NCBI RefSeq assembly: GCF_042138895.1
Contig: NZ_JBHIKW010000002.1
Location: 310,001-374,000 of the forward strand
DNA from: Cedecea selenatireducens
GTDB lineage: Bacteria > Pseudomonadota > Gammaproteobacteria > Enterobacterales > Enterobacteriaceae
Length of the DNA: 64,000 nt
Direction of reading: 5' to 3'
Both the position numbers and the translations under genes were made by a program. Each line of letters begins with the position of its first letter. Positions within the stretch are counted from its first letter, which is position 1. The notes under the pieces were generated by a model. The model had not been told where the DNA came from. It worked only from the letters and a program-made list of their open reading frames with translations, and searched no databases. Below are positions 7,229 to 16,270 of the stretch, in pieces.

Positions 7229-8797
7229 ATGCTCGACACAACAATGAAAACCCAGCTCAAAGCCTATCTTGAGAGACTAACCAAACCTGTTGAGTTGATT
7301 GCCACGCTGGACGACGGCGCGAAATCATCTGAAGTAAAAGAACTGCTGGCAGAAATAGCTGAGTTATCTGACAAAGTTTCTTTCAGCATTAATAACGACC
7401 TGCCGGTGCGCAAACCGTCGTTTTTAATCACTAACCCAGGCTCAAACCAGGGCCCGCGCTTTGCCGGCTCCCCGCTGGGTCACGAATTCACTTCCCTGGT
7501 GCTGGCCTTGCTCCAGGTCGGCGGTCATCCGTCCAAAGAGTCTCAGGATCTGCTGGCGCAAATCCGTGAGATCGACGGCGACTTCCACTTTGAAACCTAT
7601 TATTCCCTCTCCTGCCACAACTGCCCGGACGTTGTGCAGGCGCTGAACCTGATGAGCGTGCTGAACCCGCGCATCACCCACACCGCTATCGACGGCGGCG
7701 TTTACCAGAATGAAATTCAGGCACGCAACGTGATGGGCGTGCCTGCCGTATATCTTAACGGCAAAGAGTTTGGCCAGGGCCGCATGACGCTGGCTGAAAT
7801 CGTGGGCAAAATTGACACCGGCGCAGAAAAACGTGCGGCACAAGCGTTGAACCAGCGTGAAGCTTATGACGTGCTGATCGTCGGCAGCGGCCCTGCGGGC
7901 GCGGCGGCGGCGGTGTATGCGGCGCGTAAAGGCATCCGTACCGGCCTGATGGGCGAACGCTTCGGCGGCCAGGTGCTGGATACCGTGGATATCGAAAACT
8001 ACATTTCCGTACCAAAAACCGAAGGCCAGAAGCTGGCGGGCGCGCTGAAAGCCCACGTGGACGACTACGACGTAGACGTGATCGACACCCAAAGCGCCAG
8101 CAAGCTGATCCCGGCCAAAACCGAAGGCGGCCTGCATCAGATTCAAACCGCGTCCGGCGCAACCCTGAAAGCGCGCAGCATCATCGTGGCCACCGGCGCC
8201 AAATGGCGCAACATGAACGTGCCGGGCGAAGATCAGTACCGCACCAAAGGCGTGACCTACTGCCCGCACTGCGACGGCCCGCTGTTTAAAGGCAAGCGCG
8301 TGGCGGTGATCGGCGGCGGTAACTCCGGCGTGGAAGCGGCCATTGACCTGGCGGGCATCGTTGAGCACGTGACCCTGCTGGAATTTGCCCCAGAAATGAA
8401 GGCCGACCAGGTTCTGCAAAACAAAGTGCGCAGCCTGAAAAACGTCGACATCGTACTGAACGCCCAAACGCTGGAAGTGAAAGGCGACGGCAGCAAAGTG
8501 ACCGGCCTGCAGTATAAAGACCGCGTGACCGAAAGCGTGCATGACGTTGCCCTGGCCGGCATCTTCGTGCAAATCGGCCTGCTGCCGAACACCACCTGGC
8601 TGGAAGGCAGCGTGGAGCGCAACCGCATGGGTGAAATCATCATCGACGCGAAATGCGAAACCACCGTAAAAGGCGTGTTTGCCGCGGGCGACTGCACCAC
8701 CGTGCCTTACAAACAGATCATCATCGCGACGGGCGAAGGCGCGAAAGCTTCCCTGAGCGCGTTTGATTACCTGATTCGCACCTCAGCCCCAGAATAA
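7229..8797 (+). CDS. ahpF: Alkyl hydroperoxide reductase flavoprotein AhpF
   Basis: A 522-residue FAD-dependent, NADH-using disulfide reductase that regenerates AhpC. An N-terminal double thioredoxin-fold region (about residues 1-200) has the redox pair CHNC. Then follow the FAD-binding motif VGSGPAGAAAA (~residue 216), the second redox pair CPHC (~residue 346), the NADH-binding motif VIGGGNSGVEAA, and the C-terminal FAD motif GVFAAGDC. Length and domains match the E. coli protein. It shares the ahpC promoter through the intergenic attenuator. Confidence 0.98.
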   Translation: MLDTTMKTQLKAYLERLTKPVELIATLDDGAKSSEVKELLAEIAELSDKVSFSINNDLPVRKPSFLITNPGSNQGPRFAGSPLGHEFTSLVLALLQVGGHPSKESQDLLAQIREIDGDFHFETYYSLSCHNCPDVVQALNLMSVLNPRITHTAIDGGVYQNEIQARNVMGVPAVYLNGKEFGQGRMTLAEIVGKIDTGAEKRAAQALNQREAYDVLIVGSGPAGAAAAVYAARKGIRTGLMGERFGGQVLDTVDIENYISVPKTEGQKLAGALKAHVDDYDVDVIDTQSASKLIPAKTEGGLHQIQTASGATLKARSIIVATGAKWRNMNVPGEDQYRTKGVTYCPHCDGPLFKGKRVAVIGGGNSGVEAAIDLAGIVEHVTLLEFAPEMKADQVLQNKVRSLKNVDIVLNAQTLEVKGDGSKVTGLQYKDRVTESVHDVALAGIFVQIGLLPNTTWLEGSVERNRMGEIIIDAKCETTVKGVFAAGDCTTVPYKQIIIATGEGAKASLSAFDYLIRTSAPE

Positions 8798-8837
8798 AGC
8801 ACCTGCCAATAAGGCCGCGCCACAGCGGCCAGCCATA

Positions 8838-8865
8838 AAAAAAGCGGCTCATTGAGCCGCTTTTT
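8838..8865. terminator. Bidirectional terminator between ahpF and cysS
   Basis: Stem GCGGCTC/GAGCCGC (8844-8850 and 8854-8860) with a three-base loop, an A-run before it and five T's after. It can serve the two converging genes. Confidence 0.85.
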
Positions 8866-8878
8866 CACGTTCTGAATC

Positions 8879-10264
8879 TTACTTACGACGCCAGGTCGTT
8901 CCGGCCGCGCCGTCTTCCAGCACAATGCCCATCTCGTTCAGACGATCGCGCGCCTGGTCCGCCAGCGCCCAGTCCTTCGACTGACGCGCATCGTTACGCT
9001 GCTTGATCAGCGCTTCGATCTCCGCCACTTCGCCGTCGTCCGCCTGCGCGCCGCCCTGCAGGAACTGCTCCGGATCCTGCTCCAGCAGGCCCAGAATTGC
9101 GGAGAGCTTACGCAGCGCCGCCGCCAGTCCGTTGGCCGCCGCAAGATCTTCCGTTTTCAGGCGGTTCACTTCACGGGCCATATCAAACAGCACGGAATAG
9201 GCTTCAGGGGTGTTGAAGTCGTCGTCCATCGCTTCGCGGAAGCGGGCTTCGAAGGCTTCTCCCCCGGCTGGCGCCACGCTGCTGTCCGTCCCGCGCAGCG
9301 AGGTGTAAAGACGCTCCAGCGCCGAGCGAGCCTGTTTCAGGTTCTCTTCGCTGTAGTTGAGCTGGCTGCGGTAGTGGCCGGACATCAGGAAGTAACGCAC
9401 GGTTTCCGCGTCGTAATACTTCAGCACGTCACGCACGGTGAAGAAGTTGCCCAGCGATTTGGACATCTTCTCACGGTCAACCATCACCATCCCGGAGTGC
9501 ATCCAGGTGTTGACGTACTCGCCGTCGTGGGCACAGGTAGACTGCGCGATTTCGTTCTCGTGGTGCGGGAACATCAGATCGGAGCCGCCACCGTGAATGT
9601 CAAAGTGGTTGCCCAGCTCTTTGCAGTTCATGGCGGAACATTCGATATGCCAGCCCGGGCGGCCTTCGCCCCACGGAGAAGTCCATGCTGGTTCGCCCGG
9701 CTTGGACATTTTCCACAGCACGAAGTCCATCGGGTTGCGCTTCACGTCAACCACGTCAACGCGCGCCCCCGCCTGGAGCTGATCCAGATCCTGGCGAGAC
9801 AACAGGCCGTAATTCGGGTCGGTGACCACCGAGAACATTACGTCGCCGTTCTCAGCCACATAGGCGTGATCGCGGGCCAGCAGCTGTTCAACAATTTCGA
9901 TGATTTCCGGGATATGTTGGGTCGCACGCGGCTCGCTGTTCGGGCGTGAAATGTTCAGCGCGTCGAAATCTTTGTGCATTTCCACGACCATGCGGTCGAC
10001 CAGCGCCACAAAATCTTCGCTATTTTCCTGCGCGCGCTTAATGATTTTATCGTCAATGTCGGTGATGTTACGCACGTAGTTCAGCTCATAGCCCAGGGAA
10101 CGCAGGTAGCGCGCCACCACGTCAAACGCAACAAAAGTACGGCCATGGCCGATGTGACAGAGATCGTAAACGGTGATACCACACACGTACATGCCTACCT
10201 TTCCGGCATGAATAGGTTTGAATTCCTCTTTTTGGCGAGTCAGGGTATTAAATATTTTTAACAT
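8879..10264 (-). CDS. cysS: Cysteinyl-tRNA synthetase
   Basis: A 461-residue class I aminoacyl-tRNA synthetase that charges tRNA(Cys). It has the HIGH motif (CHIGHGRTF near residue 37) and the KMSKS motif (EKMSKSLGN, ~residue 266). The zinc-binding site that discriminates cysteine is supported by Cys28 (YVCGITVYD), by Cys and His residues in HIECSAMNC, and by HHENE. Length equals that of E. coli CysS. It is divergent from ppiB, as in E. coli. Confidence 0.98.
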   Translation of the reverse strand: MLKIFNTLTRQKEEFKPIHAGKVGMYVCGITVYDLCHIGHGRTFVAFDVVARYLRSLGYELNYVRNITDIDDKIIKRAQENSEDFVALVDRMVVEMHKDFDALNISRPNSEPRATQHIPEIIEIVEQLLARDHAYVAENGDVMFSVVTDPNYGLLSRQDLDQLQAGARVDVVDVKRNPMDFVLWKMSKPGEPAWTSPWGEGRPGWHIECSAMNCKELGNHFDIHGGGSDLMFPHHENEIAQSTCAHDGEYVNTWMHSGMVMVDREKMSKSLGNFFTVRDVLKYYDAETVRYFLMSGHYRSQLNYSEENLKQARSALERLYTSLRGTDSSVAPAGGEAFEARFREAMDDDFNTPEAYSVLFDMAREVNRLKTEDLAAANGLAAALRKLSAILGLLEQDPEQFLQGGAQADDGEVAEIEALIKQRNDARQSKDWALADQARDRLNEMGIVLEDGAAGTTWRRK

Positions 10265-10439
10265 CAGGGGATTCCATGTAAGCGTGTGGAAGAATACTCC
10301 CTGGTATCTTACCCGATAATTTTCCCCGGCGGCAGTCTGCTTTGCATTACTGACTATGATGTAGCGTTATGCTATAACAGCGTGCTGGTACGACGGCACC
10401 GTTCGCCGCCGTACTCTCTGACACTCATAGGATGCAAGC

Positions 10440-10934
10440 ATGGTTACTTTTCACACTAATCACGGCGATATCGTCATCAAAACTTTTGATGATAAAGCGC
10501 CTGTTACCGTTAAAAACTTCCTGGACTACTGCCGCGAAGGCTTCTACAACAACACCATTTTCCACCGTGTGATCAACGGCTTTATGATCCAGGGCGGCGG
10601 TTTCGAACCGGGTATGAAGCAGAAAGCGACTAAAGACACCATTCAGAACGAAGCGAATAACGGCCTGAAAAACACCCGTGGTACGCTGGCAATGGCTCGT
10701 ACCCAGGCTCCGCACTCTGCCACCGCACAGTTCTTCATCAACGTGGCCGACAACGACTTCCTGAACTTCAGCGGCGAAAGCCTGCAGGGTTGGGGCTACT
10801 GCGTGTTCGCAGAAGTGGTTGAAGGTATGGACGTGGTTGAGAAAATCAAAGGCGTTTCCACCGGCCGCAGCGGTATGCACCAGGATGTACCGAAAGAAGA
10901 CGTTATTATCGAAAGCGTAACCGTAAGCGAATAA
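10440..10934 (+). CDS. ppiB: Cytosolic peptidyl-prolyl isomerase B (cyclophilin)
   Basis: A 164-residue cyclophilin without a signal peptide that catalyses cis/trans isomerisation of prolyl bonds. The active-site core is FHRVINGFMIQGGG (Arg and Phe catalytic region), followed by ATAQFFINV and the GYCVFAEV segment. The stop codon overlaps the start of lpxH by one base (TAATG), so translation of the two is probably coupled. Confidence 0.98.
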   Translation: MVTFHTNHGDIVIKTFDDKAPVTVKNFLDYCREGFYNNTIFHRVINGFMIQGGGFEPGMKQKATKDTIQNEANNGLKNTRGTLAMARTQAPHSATAQFFINVADNDFLNFSGESLQGWGYCVFAEVVEGMDVVEKIKGVSTGRSGMHQDVPKEDVIIESVTVSE

Positions 10935-11656
10935 TGTCGACGCTGTTTATTGCAGATTTACACCTCTGCTCAGAAGAACCGGCGATCACCGCCGGTTTTC
11001 TGCGTTTTTTGGCCGGTGAAGCCCGCCAGGCGGATGCGCTTTACATCCTCGGTGACCTGTTCGAAGCGTGGATTGGCGATGACGACCCTGAACCGCTGCA
11101 CCAGCAAATCGCCACCGCGATCAAAGCGCTGGTTGATTCAGGCGTGCCCTGCTACTTCATTCACGGCAACCGCGACTTCCTGCTCGGCAAACGCTTTGCC
11201 AGAGCCAGCGGCATGACGCTGCTACCCGAAGAAAAGCTGCTCGACCTGTATGGCCGCAAAGTTCTTATCATGCACGGCGACACGCTGTGTACCGACGACG
11301 AAGGCTATCAGGCGTTTCGCCGCAAGGTTCACCAGCCGTGGCTTCAGGCGCTGTTTCTTGCCTTCCCTCTGTTTATACGTAAACGCATTGCCGCCCGGAT
11401 GCGCGCCGGTAGCAAGGCCGCCAACAGCAGCAAGTCTATGGCCATCATGGACGTTAATCCGCAGGCCGTGGTCGATACCCTCACCCGCCACAATATTCAA
11501 TGGCTGATTCACGGGCACACTCACCGCCCGGCAATCCATGAGCTTACCGCCAACGGGCAACCCGCTTTCCGCTGCGTATTAGGCGCATGGCATGAAGAAG
11601 GGTCGATGATAAAAGTGACGATGGAAAACGTCGAGCTGATCCACTTTCCTTTCTGA
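10934..11656 (+). CDS. lpxH: UDP-2,3-diacylglucosamine pyrophosphatase LpxH
   Basis: A 240-residue calcineurin-like metallophosphoesterase, peripheral to the inner membrane. It hydrolyses UDP-2,3-diacylglucosamine to lipid X in lipid A synthesis. Metal-binding motifs are seen in order: IADLHL (Asp8, His10), GDLFEAWIGDDD, HGNRDFL, MHGDTLC and IHGHTHRP near the C-terminus. The ATG shares a base with the ppiB stop codon. purE follows after a promoter region. Confidence 0.97.
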   Translation: MSTLFIADLHLCSEEPAITAGFLRFLAGEARQADALYILGDLFEAWIGDDDPEPLHQQIATAIKALVDSGVPCYFIHGNRDFLLGKRFARASGMTLLPEEKLLDLYGRKVLIMHGDTLCTDDEGYQAFRRKVHQPWLQALFLAFPLFIRKRIAARMRAGSKAANSSKSMAIMDVNPQAVVDTLTRHNIQWLIHGHTHRPAIHELTANGQPAFRCVLGAWHEEGSMIKVTMENVELIHFPF

Positions 11657-11690
11657 TAATAAAGCCCGCTTTTTTGCCGATTCGCTAACC

Positions 11691-11728
11691 ACGCAACCGT
11701 TTTCCTTGCCGGAAGTTCGTGCTATTCT
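11691..11728 (+). promoter_or_regulatory. PurR operator and promoter of purEK
   Basis: The 16-base sequence ACGCAACCGTTTTCCT (11691-11706) fits the PurR consensus ACGCAAACGTTTTCGT with two differences. It overlaps a weak -35 (TTTTCC, 11700-11705), 17 bases before a TATTCT -10 (11723-11728). This matches the known hypoxanthine/guanine-dependent repression of purEK by PurR. Confidence 0.85.
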
Positions 11729-11795
11729 CTGAGCCCTTCTGAGCGGGCGCCCGACGCCCGATGATGTCTGCACACCCACAGGAGTTTTGAGACGC

Positions 11796-12305
11796 ATGTC
11801 TTCTGAGCACACCCCGGCGCGTATCGCCATTGTTATGGGTTCCAAAAGTGACTGGGCCACCATGCAGTTCGCCGCTGAAATCCTTACCGCCCTGAATGTC
11901 CCTCACCATGTCGAAGTCGTCTCCGCCCACCGCACGCCGGACAAACTGTTCAGCTTTGCCGAACAGGCCGAAGCCAACGGCTACCAGGTGATCATTGCCG
12001 GAGCCGGTGGCGCTGCGCACCTGCCGGGCATGCTGGCCGCCAAAACCCTGGTCCCGGTGCTGGGTGTGCCGGTCCAAAGCGCCGCCCTTAGCGGCGTGGA
12101 CAGCCTTTATTCTATCGTCCAGATGCCGCGCGGCATTCCGGTCGGCACGCTGGCCATCGGTAAAGCCGGGGCCGCCAACGCCGCCCTGCTGGCCGCGCAG
12201 ATCCTGGCCCTGCATGACGCAAACCTGAGCCAGCGCCTGGCGACCTGGCGTCAGACCCAGACCGACGAAGTGCTGGACAATCCGGACCCACGGAGCGAAG
12301 CATGA
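11796..12305 (+). CDS. purE: N5-carboxyaminoimidazole ribonucleotide mutase PurE
   Basis: A 169-residue class I PurE that converts N5-CAIR to CAIR in purine synthesis. It has the nucleotide-binding GSKSDW motif near residue 14, SAHRTPDK with the catalytic His, and the GAGGAAHLPGM loop. An upstream in-frame TTG exists, but the ATG at 11796 sits at good distance from the GGAG site and gives the family length. The last four bases overlap the purK start (ATGA). Confidence 0.97.
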   Translation: MSSEHTPARIAIVMGSKSDWATMQFAAEILTALNVPHHVEVVSAHRTPDKLFSFAEQAEANGYQVIIAGAGGAAHLPGMLAAKTLVPVLGVPVQSAALSGVDSLYSIVQMPRGIPVGTLAIGKAGAANAALLAAQILALHDANLSQRLATWRQTQTDEVLDNPDPRSEA

Positions 12306-13372
12306 AGCGCGTCTGTGTCTTAGGTAACGGCCAGTTGGGGCGCATGCTCCGCCAGGCCGGTGAGCCGCTGGGCATCGCCGTTTACCCTGTCGGGCTGGAC
12401 GCCGAGCCGGAAGCCGTACCGTTCGCTCAAAGCGTGATCACCGCCGAGATTGAGCGCTGGCCGGAAACCGCGCTGACCCGCGAACTGGCGCGTCACAACG
12501 CCTTCGTTAACCGCGATATCTTCCCGATCATCGCCGACCGCCTGACGCAAAAACAGCTGTTCGATAAGCTCGGCCTGGCCACCGCGCCGTGGCAATTGCT
12601 CTCCGGCAGCCACGAATGGCAGGACGTGTTCAGCCAACTGGGCTCTCTGGCTATCGTGAAGCGCCGCGTCGGCGGCTATGACGGCCGGGGCCAGTGGCGC
12701 TTGCGTGCCGATGAAACCGACCAGCTGCCGGAAGAGTGCTACGGCGAATGCATCGTCGAGCAGGGCATTAACTTCTCCGGCGAAGTTTCTCTGGTGGGCG
12801 CGCGCGGCCATGACGGCAGCACGGTGTTCTATCCGCTGACCCACAACCTGCATCAGGACGGCATTCTGCGCACCAGCGTTGCCTTCCCGCAGGCCAATGC
12901 CGAACAGCAGCGCCAGGCCGAAACCATGCTCACCGCCATCATGCACGAGCTGGGCTACGTCGGCGTGATGGCGATGGAGTGCTTCGTCACGCCAGCCGGC
13001 CTGCTGATCAACGAGCTGGCTCCGCGCGTGCACAACAGCGGGCACTGGACGCAAAATGGCGCCTCCATCAACCAGTTCGAACTGCACCTGCGCGCCATCG
13101 TGGATTTACCGCTGCCGCAGCCTGTGGTGAATGCGCCGTCGGTGATGGTGAACCTGATCGGCACCGACCTGAACTATGCCTGGCTGAAGCTGCCGCTGGT
13201 GCACCTGCACTGGTACGACAAAGAAGTTCGTCCGGGCCGCAAAGTCGGTCATCTCAACCTGAACGACAGCGATACCGGCCGCCTGAGCGCCTCGCTGGAA
13301 GCCCTGGTTCCCCTGCTGCCGGTGGAATACGCCAGCGGTATTGCCTGGGCGCAGAGCAAGCTGGTGAAGTAA
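12302..13372 (+). CDS. purK: N5-carboxyaminoimidazole ribonucleotide synthase PurK
   Basis: A 356-residue ATP-grasp enzyme that makes N5-CAIR from AIR, ATP and bicarbonate, feeding PurE. The N-terminal dinucleotide-like motif is VLGNGQLGRML. The ATP-grasp core includes VKRRVGGYDGRGQW and a metal-binding C-terminal part, INELAPRVHNSGHWT. It overlaps purE by four bases and is under the same PurR control. Confidence 0.97.
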   Translation: MKRVCVLGNGQLGRMLRQAGEPLGIAVYPVGLDAEPEAVPFAQSVITAEIERWPETALTRELARHNAFVNRDIFPIIADRLTQKQLFDKLGLATAPWQLLSGSHEWQDVFSQLGSLAIVKRRVGGYDGRGQWRLRADETDQLPEECYGECIVEQGINFSGEVSLVGARGHDGSTVFYPLTHNLHQDGILRTSVAFPQANAEQQRQAETMLTAIMHELGYVGVMAMECFVTPAGLLINELAPRVHNSGHWTQNGASINQFELHLRAIVDLPLPQPVVNAPSVMVNLIGTDLNYAWLKLPLVHLHWYDKEVRPGRKVGHLNLNDSDTGRLSASLEALVPLLPVEYASGIAWAQSKLVK

Positions 13373-13384
13373 AACCGCGTCGCG

Positions 13385-13416
13385 TCTGACCCTCCTTTTG
13401 TTTTTAGAGGGTCAGA
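13385..13416 (+). terminator. Hairpin after purK
   Basis: Ten-base inverted repeat TCTGACCCTC/GAGGGTCAGA (13385-13394 and 13407-13416) with a T-rich 12-base loop. It lies 13 bases after the purK stop. No uninterrupted T-run follows, so termination may be partial. Confidence 0.6.
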
Positions 13417-13499
13417 CCAATTTCCCCCTTTCCCTTTCCTTTGCCCGACCAGAAGCGCACAATCCCCCACGTTACGCCGCTTCAGACTAAGGTTATGCC

Positions 13500-14597
13500 A
13501 TGGAAAAACGCCCTAACGCGCAGGACTACGACCGCCTGCTGCTCAACGACATTCCGCTGATAGACGTTCGCGCCCCGGTAGAGTTCGCTCAGGGAGCGAT
13601 GCCCGCTGCCCATAACTTACCGCTGATGCTCGACGATGAACGCGCGCAGGTCGGGACATGCTATAAGCAGCAGGGCCAGCAGGCCGCCGTCGAACTGGGG
13701 CACCGGCTGGTCAGCGGCGAGCGAAAAGCCAGCCGGGTCGAACGCTGGCTGGAGAGCTGCCGCCGGCAGCCTGAAGGCTATTTATGCTGCGCCCGGGGCG
13801 GGATGCGTAGCCACATCGTACAGCACTGGCTACGGGAAAACGGCCTCGAATACCCGCTGGTCACCGGCGGCTACAAAGCCCTGCGCCAGCATGCCATGCA
13901 GGTAATCGACACCCGTTCGCAGTGGCCGATGATTATCGTCAGCGGCAACACCGGCTGCGGCAAAACCATCCTTATCCGCTCGCAGCCGACGGGCGTTGAC
14001 CTTGAAGGCCTGGCGCATCATCGCGGCTCGTCGTTTGGCCGCACGATTGTGGCGCAGCCTTCTCAGGCCAGCTTCGAAAACAACCTCGCCGTCACCCTGC
14101 TCAAAATCAGCCCGGCCGGGCCCAAAACGCTGGTTGTGGAAGATGAAGGCCGGATGATTGGCTCCCGCCATATCCCCGAAGCCTTCAGAGAACAGATGCT
14201 GCGCTCGCGCATTGTGGCGATCGACGATCCGTTCGAACTGCGGCTGGAGCGCCTCAAAAACGAATACTTCGAGCAGATGATCGAGGCATTTTTATCCGTC
14301 AGCGATGAAGAAACCGCGTGGCGCGATTACGCCGAGTACCTGCACCACGGCCTGTTTGCCATCCGCCGCCGTCTGGGCATGGAACGCTTCCAGCAGTTCA
14401 CCGCCAGGCTGGACGAGGCGCTGCTCACCCAGCGGAAAACCGGCTCCTGCGAAGGCCATCTGGCCTGGCTGTCGCCGCTGCTGAAAGAGTATTACGACCC
14501 GATGTATCGCTACCAGCTCAGCCAGAAGGCCGACCAGATCGTCTTCCGGGGGGATTACCAGCAGGTCGAGTCCTGGCTGCGCAGCATTAACGGTTAG
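13500..14597 (+). CDS. selU: tRNA 2-selenouridine synthase
   Basis: A 365-residue protein (YbbB/MnmH) that replaces sulfur by selenium, via geranylation, in the wobble 2-thiouridine of certain tRNAs, using selenophosphate. The N-terminal rhodanese domain holds the active-site cysteine region CCARGGMRS (~residue 97). The C-terminal P-loop domain has GNTGCGKT (~residue 155). Its 3' end overlaps the converging MFS gene by 11 bases. Confidence 0.94.
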   Translation: MEKRPNAQDYDRLLLNDIPLIDVRAPVEFAQGAMPAAHNLPLMLDDERAQVGTCYKQQGQQAAVELGHRLVSGERKASRVERWLESCRRQPEGYLCCARGGMRSHIVQHWLRENGLEYPLVTGGYKALRQHAMQVIDTRSQWPMIIVSGNTGCGKTILIRSQPTGVDLEGLAHHRGSSFGRTIVAQPSQASFENNLAVTLLKISPAGPKTLVVEDEGRMIGSRHIPEAFREQMLRSRIVAIDDPFELRLERLKNEYFEQMIEAFLSVSDEETAWRDYAEYLHHGLFAIRRRLGMERFQQFTARLDEALLTQRKTGSCEGHLAWLSPLLKEYYDPMYRYQLSQKADQIVFRGDYQQVESWLRSING

Positions 14598-15795
14598 CCG
14601 ATTTATCCCCCGCGGAGAGCACCAGCCCCAACCCGGTTACCGCCAGCAAGACCAGAGGAATGCCCACCGCCCACGGCAGCGTAAACGACATCGCGAACAG
14701 TGCCGTGCCGGTAGCCGGCCCCACAGATCCCTGCAAATCGCTCACCACCGAAAGCGCGGCCATGTAGGTCGCGCGCAGCCGCGCCGGGGCTAACTTGTTC
14801 ACCGCCGTCGGGATCAGCGGGCCGGTCATCATCTGGGACAGCGAATAGAGGCAGACCGCCATCACCAGCGTCACGACGTGAGGATAAGCCAGCAGCAAAA
14901 CAAAGGCGGTGATAAGCGAGGAGCCTGCGCTGAGGGTGATAAACAACGGCGAGCGTCGGGCAAACAGCTTCGTTAAGGCGAGCTGGCCAAGCGTGTTAAT
15001 CCCCGCGCCAAACGCGAACAGATAACCGATACTGGCCGCACTCATTCCCATCTGATTGCTCGCGTACAGCGGCATGACGGCCTCCACCCAGCTCCCGGCC
15101 ACGCCCAGCAGCAGCACCCACATTAGCAGCACGGCCAGGCGACTATCCCGGAACGCGGGCAGCAGCGCGCTAAACCCTTCATCATCATCATCCTCACCGC
15201 CCTCATCAGCGGCTAACGAACGTGTTTCCGACAGGCAAATCGCCAGCATCAGACCGCCCGCAGCCATCACCGAACCTCCGGCCAGAAAGACGTAGCCCAG
15301 CCCCTCTTGCACCAGCACCGTGCCCAGCAGCGGCCCGGCTATAGCGCCCGCACCTGAGCACACTCGCATCAAGCTAAACTGGCGGCGGTGCTCCGCAGCT
15401 GGCGTGGCGTCGGCCACAATGGTGTAGATGGTCGGGTGCAGCACCGACTCAAACAGGCCGATGACGATCAGCACTGCGGCGGCGGCAAAGACGCCGTGCG
15501 CAAAAAACAGCGCGATAAAGCCCGCCCCGACGCCGGTCGCCGAAATAATCAAAACGGGCCTTCTGCCCACGCGATCGGCAATCCCGCCGATAAACTGCGC
15601 GGCCAGCAGCTCGCCCCCGGCATAGCAGCCGAACAGCAGGCCAATAAACTCCACCGGAATAGCGGCAGACTGCTGCGCCCACAGCGGGAAAAAGGGCACA
15701 ATCGCGCCGTCGACCAGGCCGACAATGAAATAGAGGATAAAGCCCAGAACGTGGGGCTTGCGGTACGAAACAAGGGGGGATGCAAAAATTGCCAT
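14587..15795 (-). CDS. MFS transporter, unassigned substrate
   Basis: A 402-residue major facilitator superfamily protein with about 12 hydrophobic segments. The A-motif between TM2 and TM3 is GGIADRVGRRPVL. The central cytoplasmic loop is unusually acidic (a run of Asp/Glu, DEGGEDDDDEG). The general build is that of DHA1-type drug or sugar exporters, but I cannot assign a substrate. An upstream start would add six residues; the ATG at 15795 is preferred. The 3' end overlaps selU by 11 bases in convergent orientation. Confidence 0.85.
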   Translation of the reverse strand: MAIFASPLVSYRKPHVLGFILYFIVGLVDGAIVPFFPLWAQQSAAIPVEFIGLLFGCYAGGELLAAQFIGGIADRVGRRPVLIISATGVGAGFIALFFAHGVFAAAAVLIVIGLFESVLHPTIYTIVADATPAAEHRRQFSLMRVCSGAGAIAGPLLGTVLVQEGLGYVFLAGGSVMAAGGLMLAICLSETRSLAADEGGEDDDDEGFSALLPAFRDSRLAVLLMWVLLLGVAGSWVEAVMPLYASNQMGMSAASIGYLFAFGAGINTLGQLALTKLFARRSPLFITLSAGSSLITAFVLLLAYPHVVTLVMAVCLYSLSQMMTGPLIPTAVNKLAPARLRATYMAALSVVSDLQGSVGPATGTALFAMSFTLPWAVGIPLVLLAVTGLGLVLSAGDKSANR

Positions 15796-16270
15796 GATAT
15801 TACCCAAGTACAATTACCCCGAATGCCGGGGAGAATATGTACGTTGGATAACGTTAACGTTTACGACTTACGAGAAGCTGGCCCGATACTAGCCAATCGC
15901 CGGGAAAAGGGCAACTGTGAGATTTGGGGGCTGGTGGTGAGTGGGGGATTTGGGTAGTTTTTTCTGTCTGCTTAGTGCCAGAAGCGGACGTTGCGATGCC
16001 TATTGTGTAGCAAACAATCGGGCATGTTTTATACCACCCTAATACATCTTAAATTCTATATTTCATCTTAAATATAGAAAACACCGCTCACTTCATTTGA
16101 CAATAATTCATATTTCAAAGGTTTTTTGATTTCTAAATTAATCTATACCCACCTTGTTTATAGCCTAAACTGTTTGCAGATTATCGTGAGTCATTTTGAA
16201 CCGCTGTGGCACCAGGAATTGTAAAACATGCTCTGCTTTGATGTATAGCATTATGTAGCAACCAGATTAA
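15796..16270. other. AT-rich gene-free stretch (475 bases)
   Basis: No credible gene is seen. Base composition drops sharply relative to the flanks. A perfect inverted repeat TTCTATATT/AATATAGAA (16054-16062 and 16071-16079) is present, with the direct repeat CATCTTAAAT overlapping its arms. This looks like the left part of an acquired or decayed segment extending to about 18.2 kb. Confidence 0.6.

Noticed and set aside
7442..8572. 376-codon minus-strand frame inside ahpF
   Set aside because: Long, but antisense to a fully conserved gene, rich in His/Ala/Val as expected for a complement frame, and without a ribosome site.
15955..15995. Motif GCCAGAAGCGGACGTTGCG resembling a dispersed enterobacterial repeat remnant
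   Set aside because: I recall similar AGCGGAC-type fragments in enterobacterial intergenic DNA, but a single imperfect copy cannot be assigned to a repeat family without a search.
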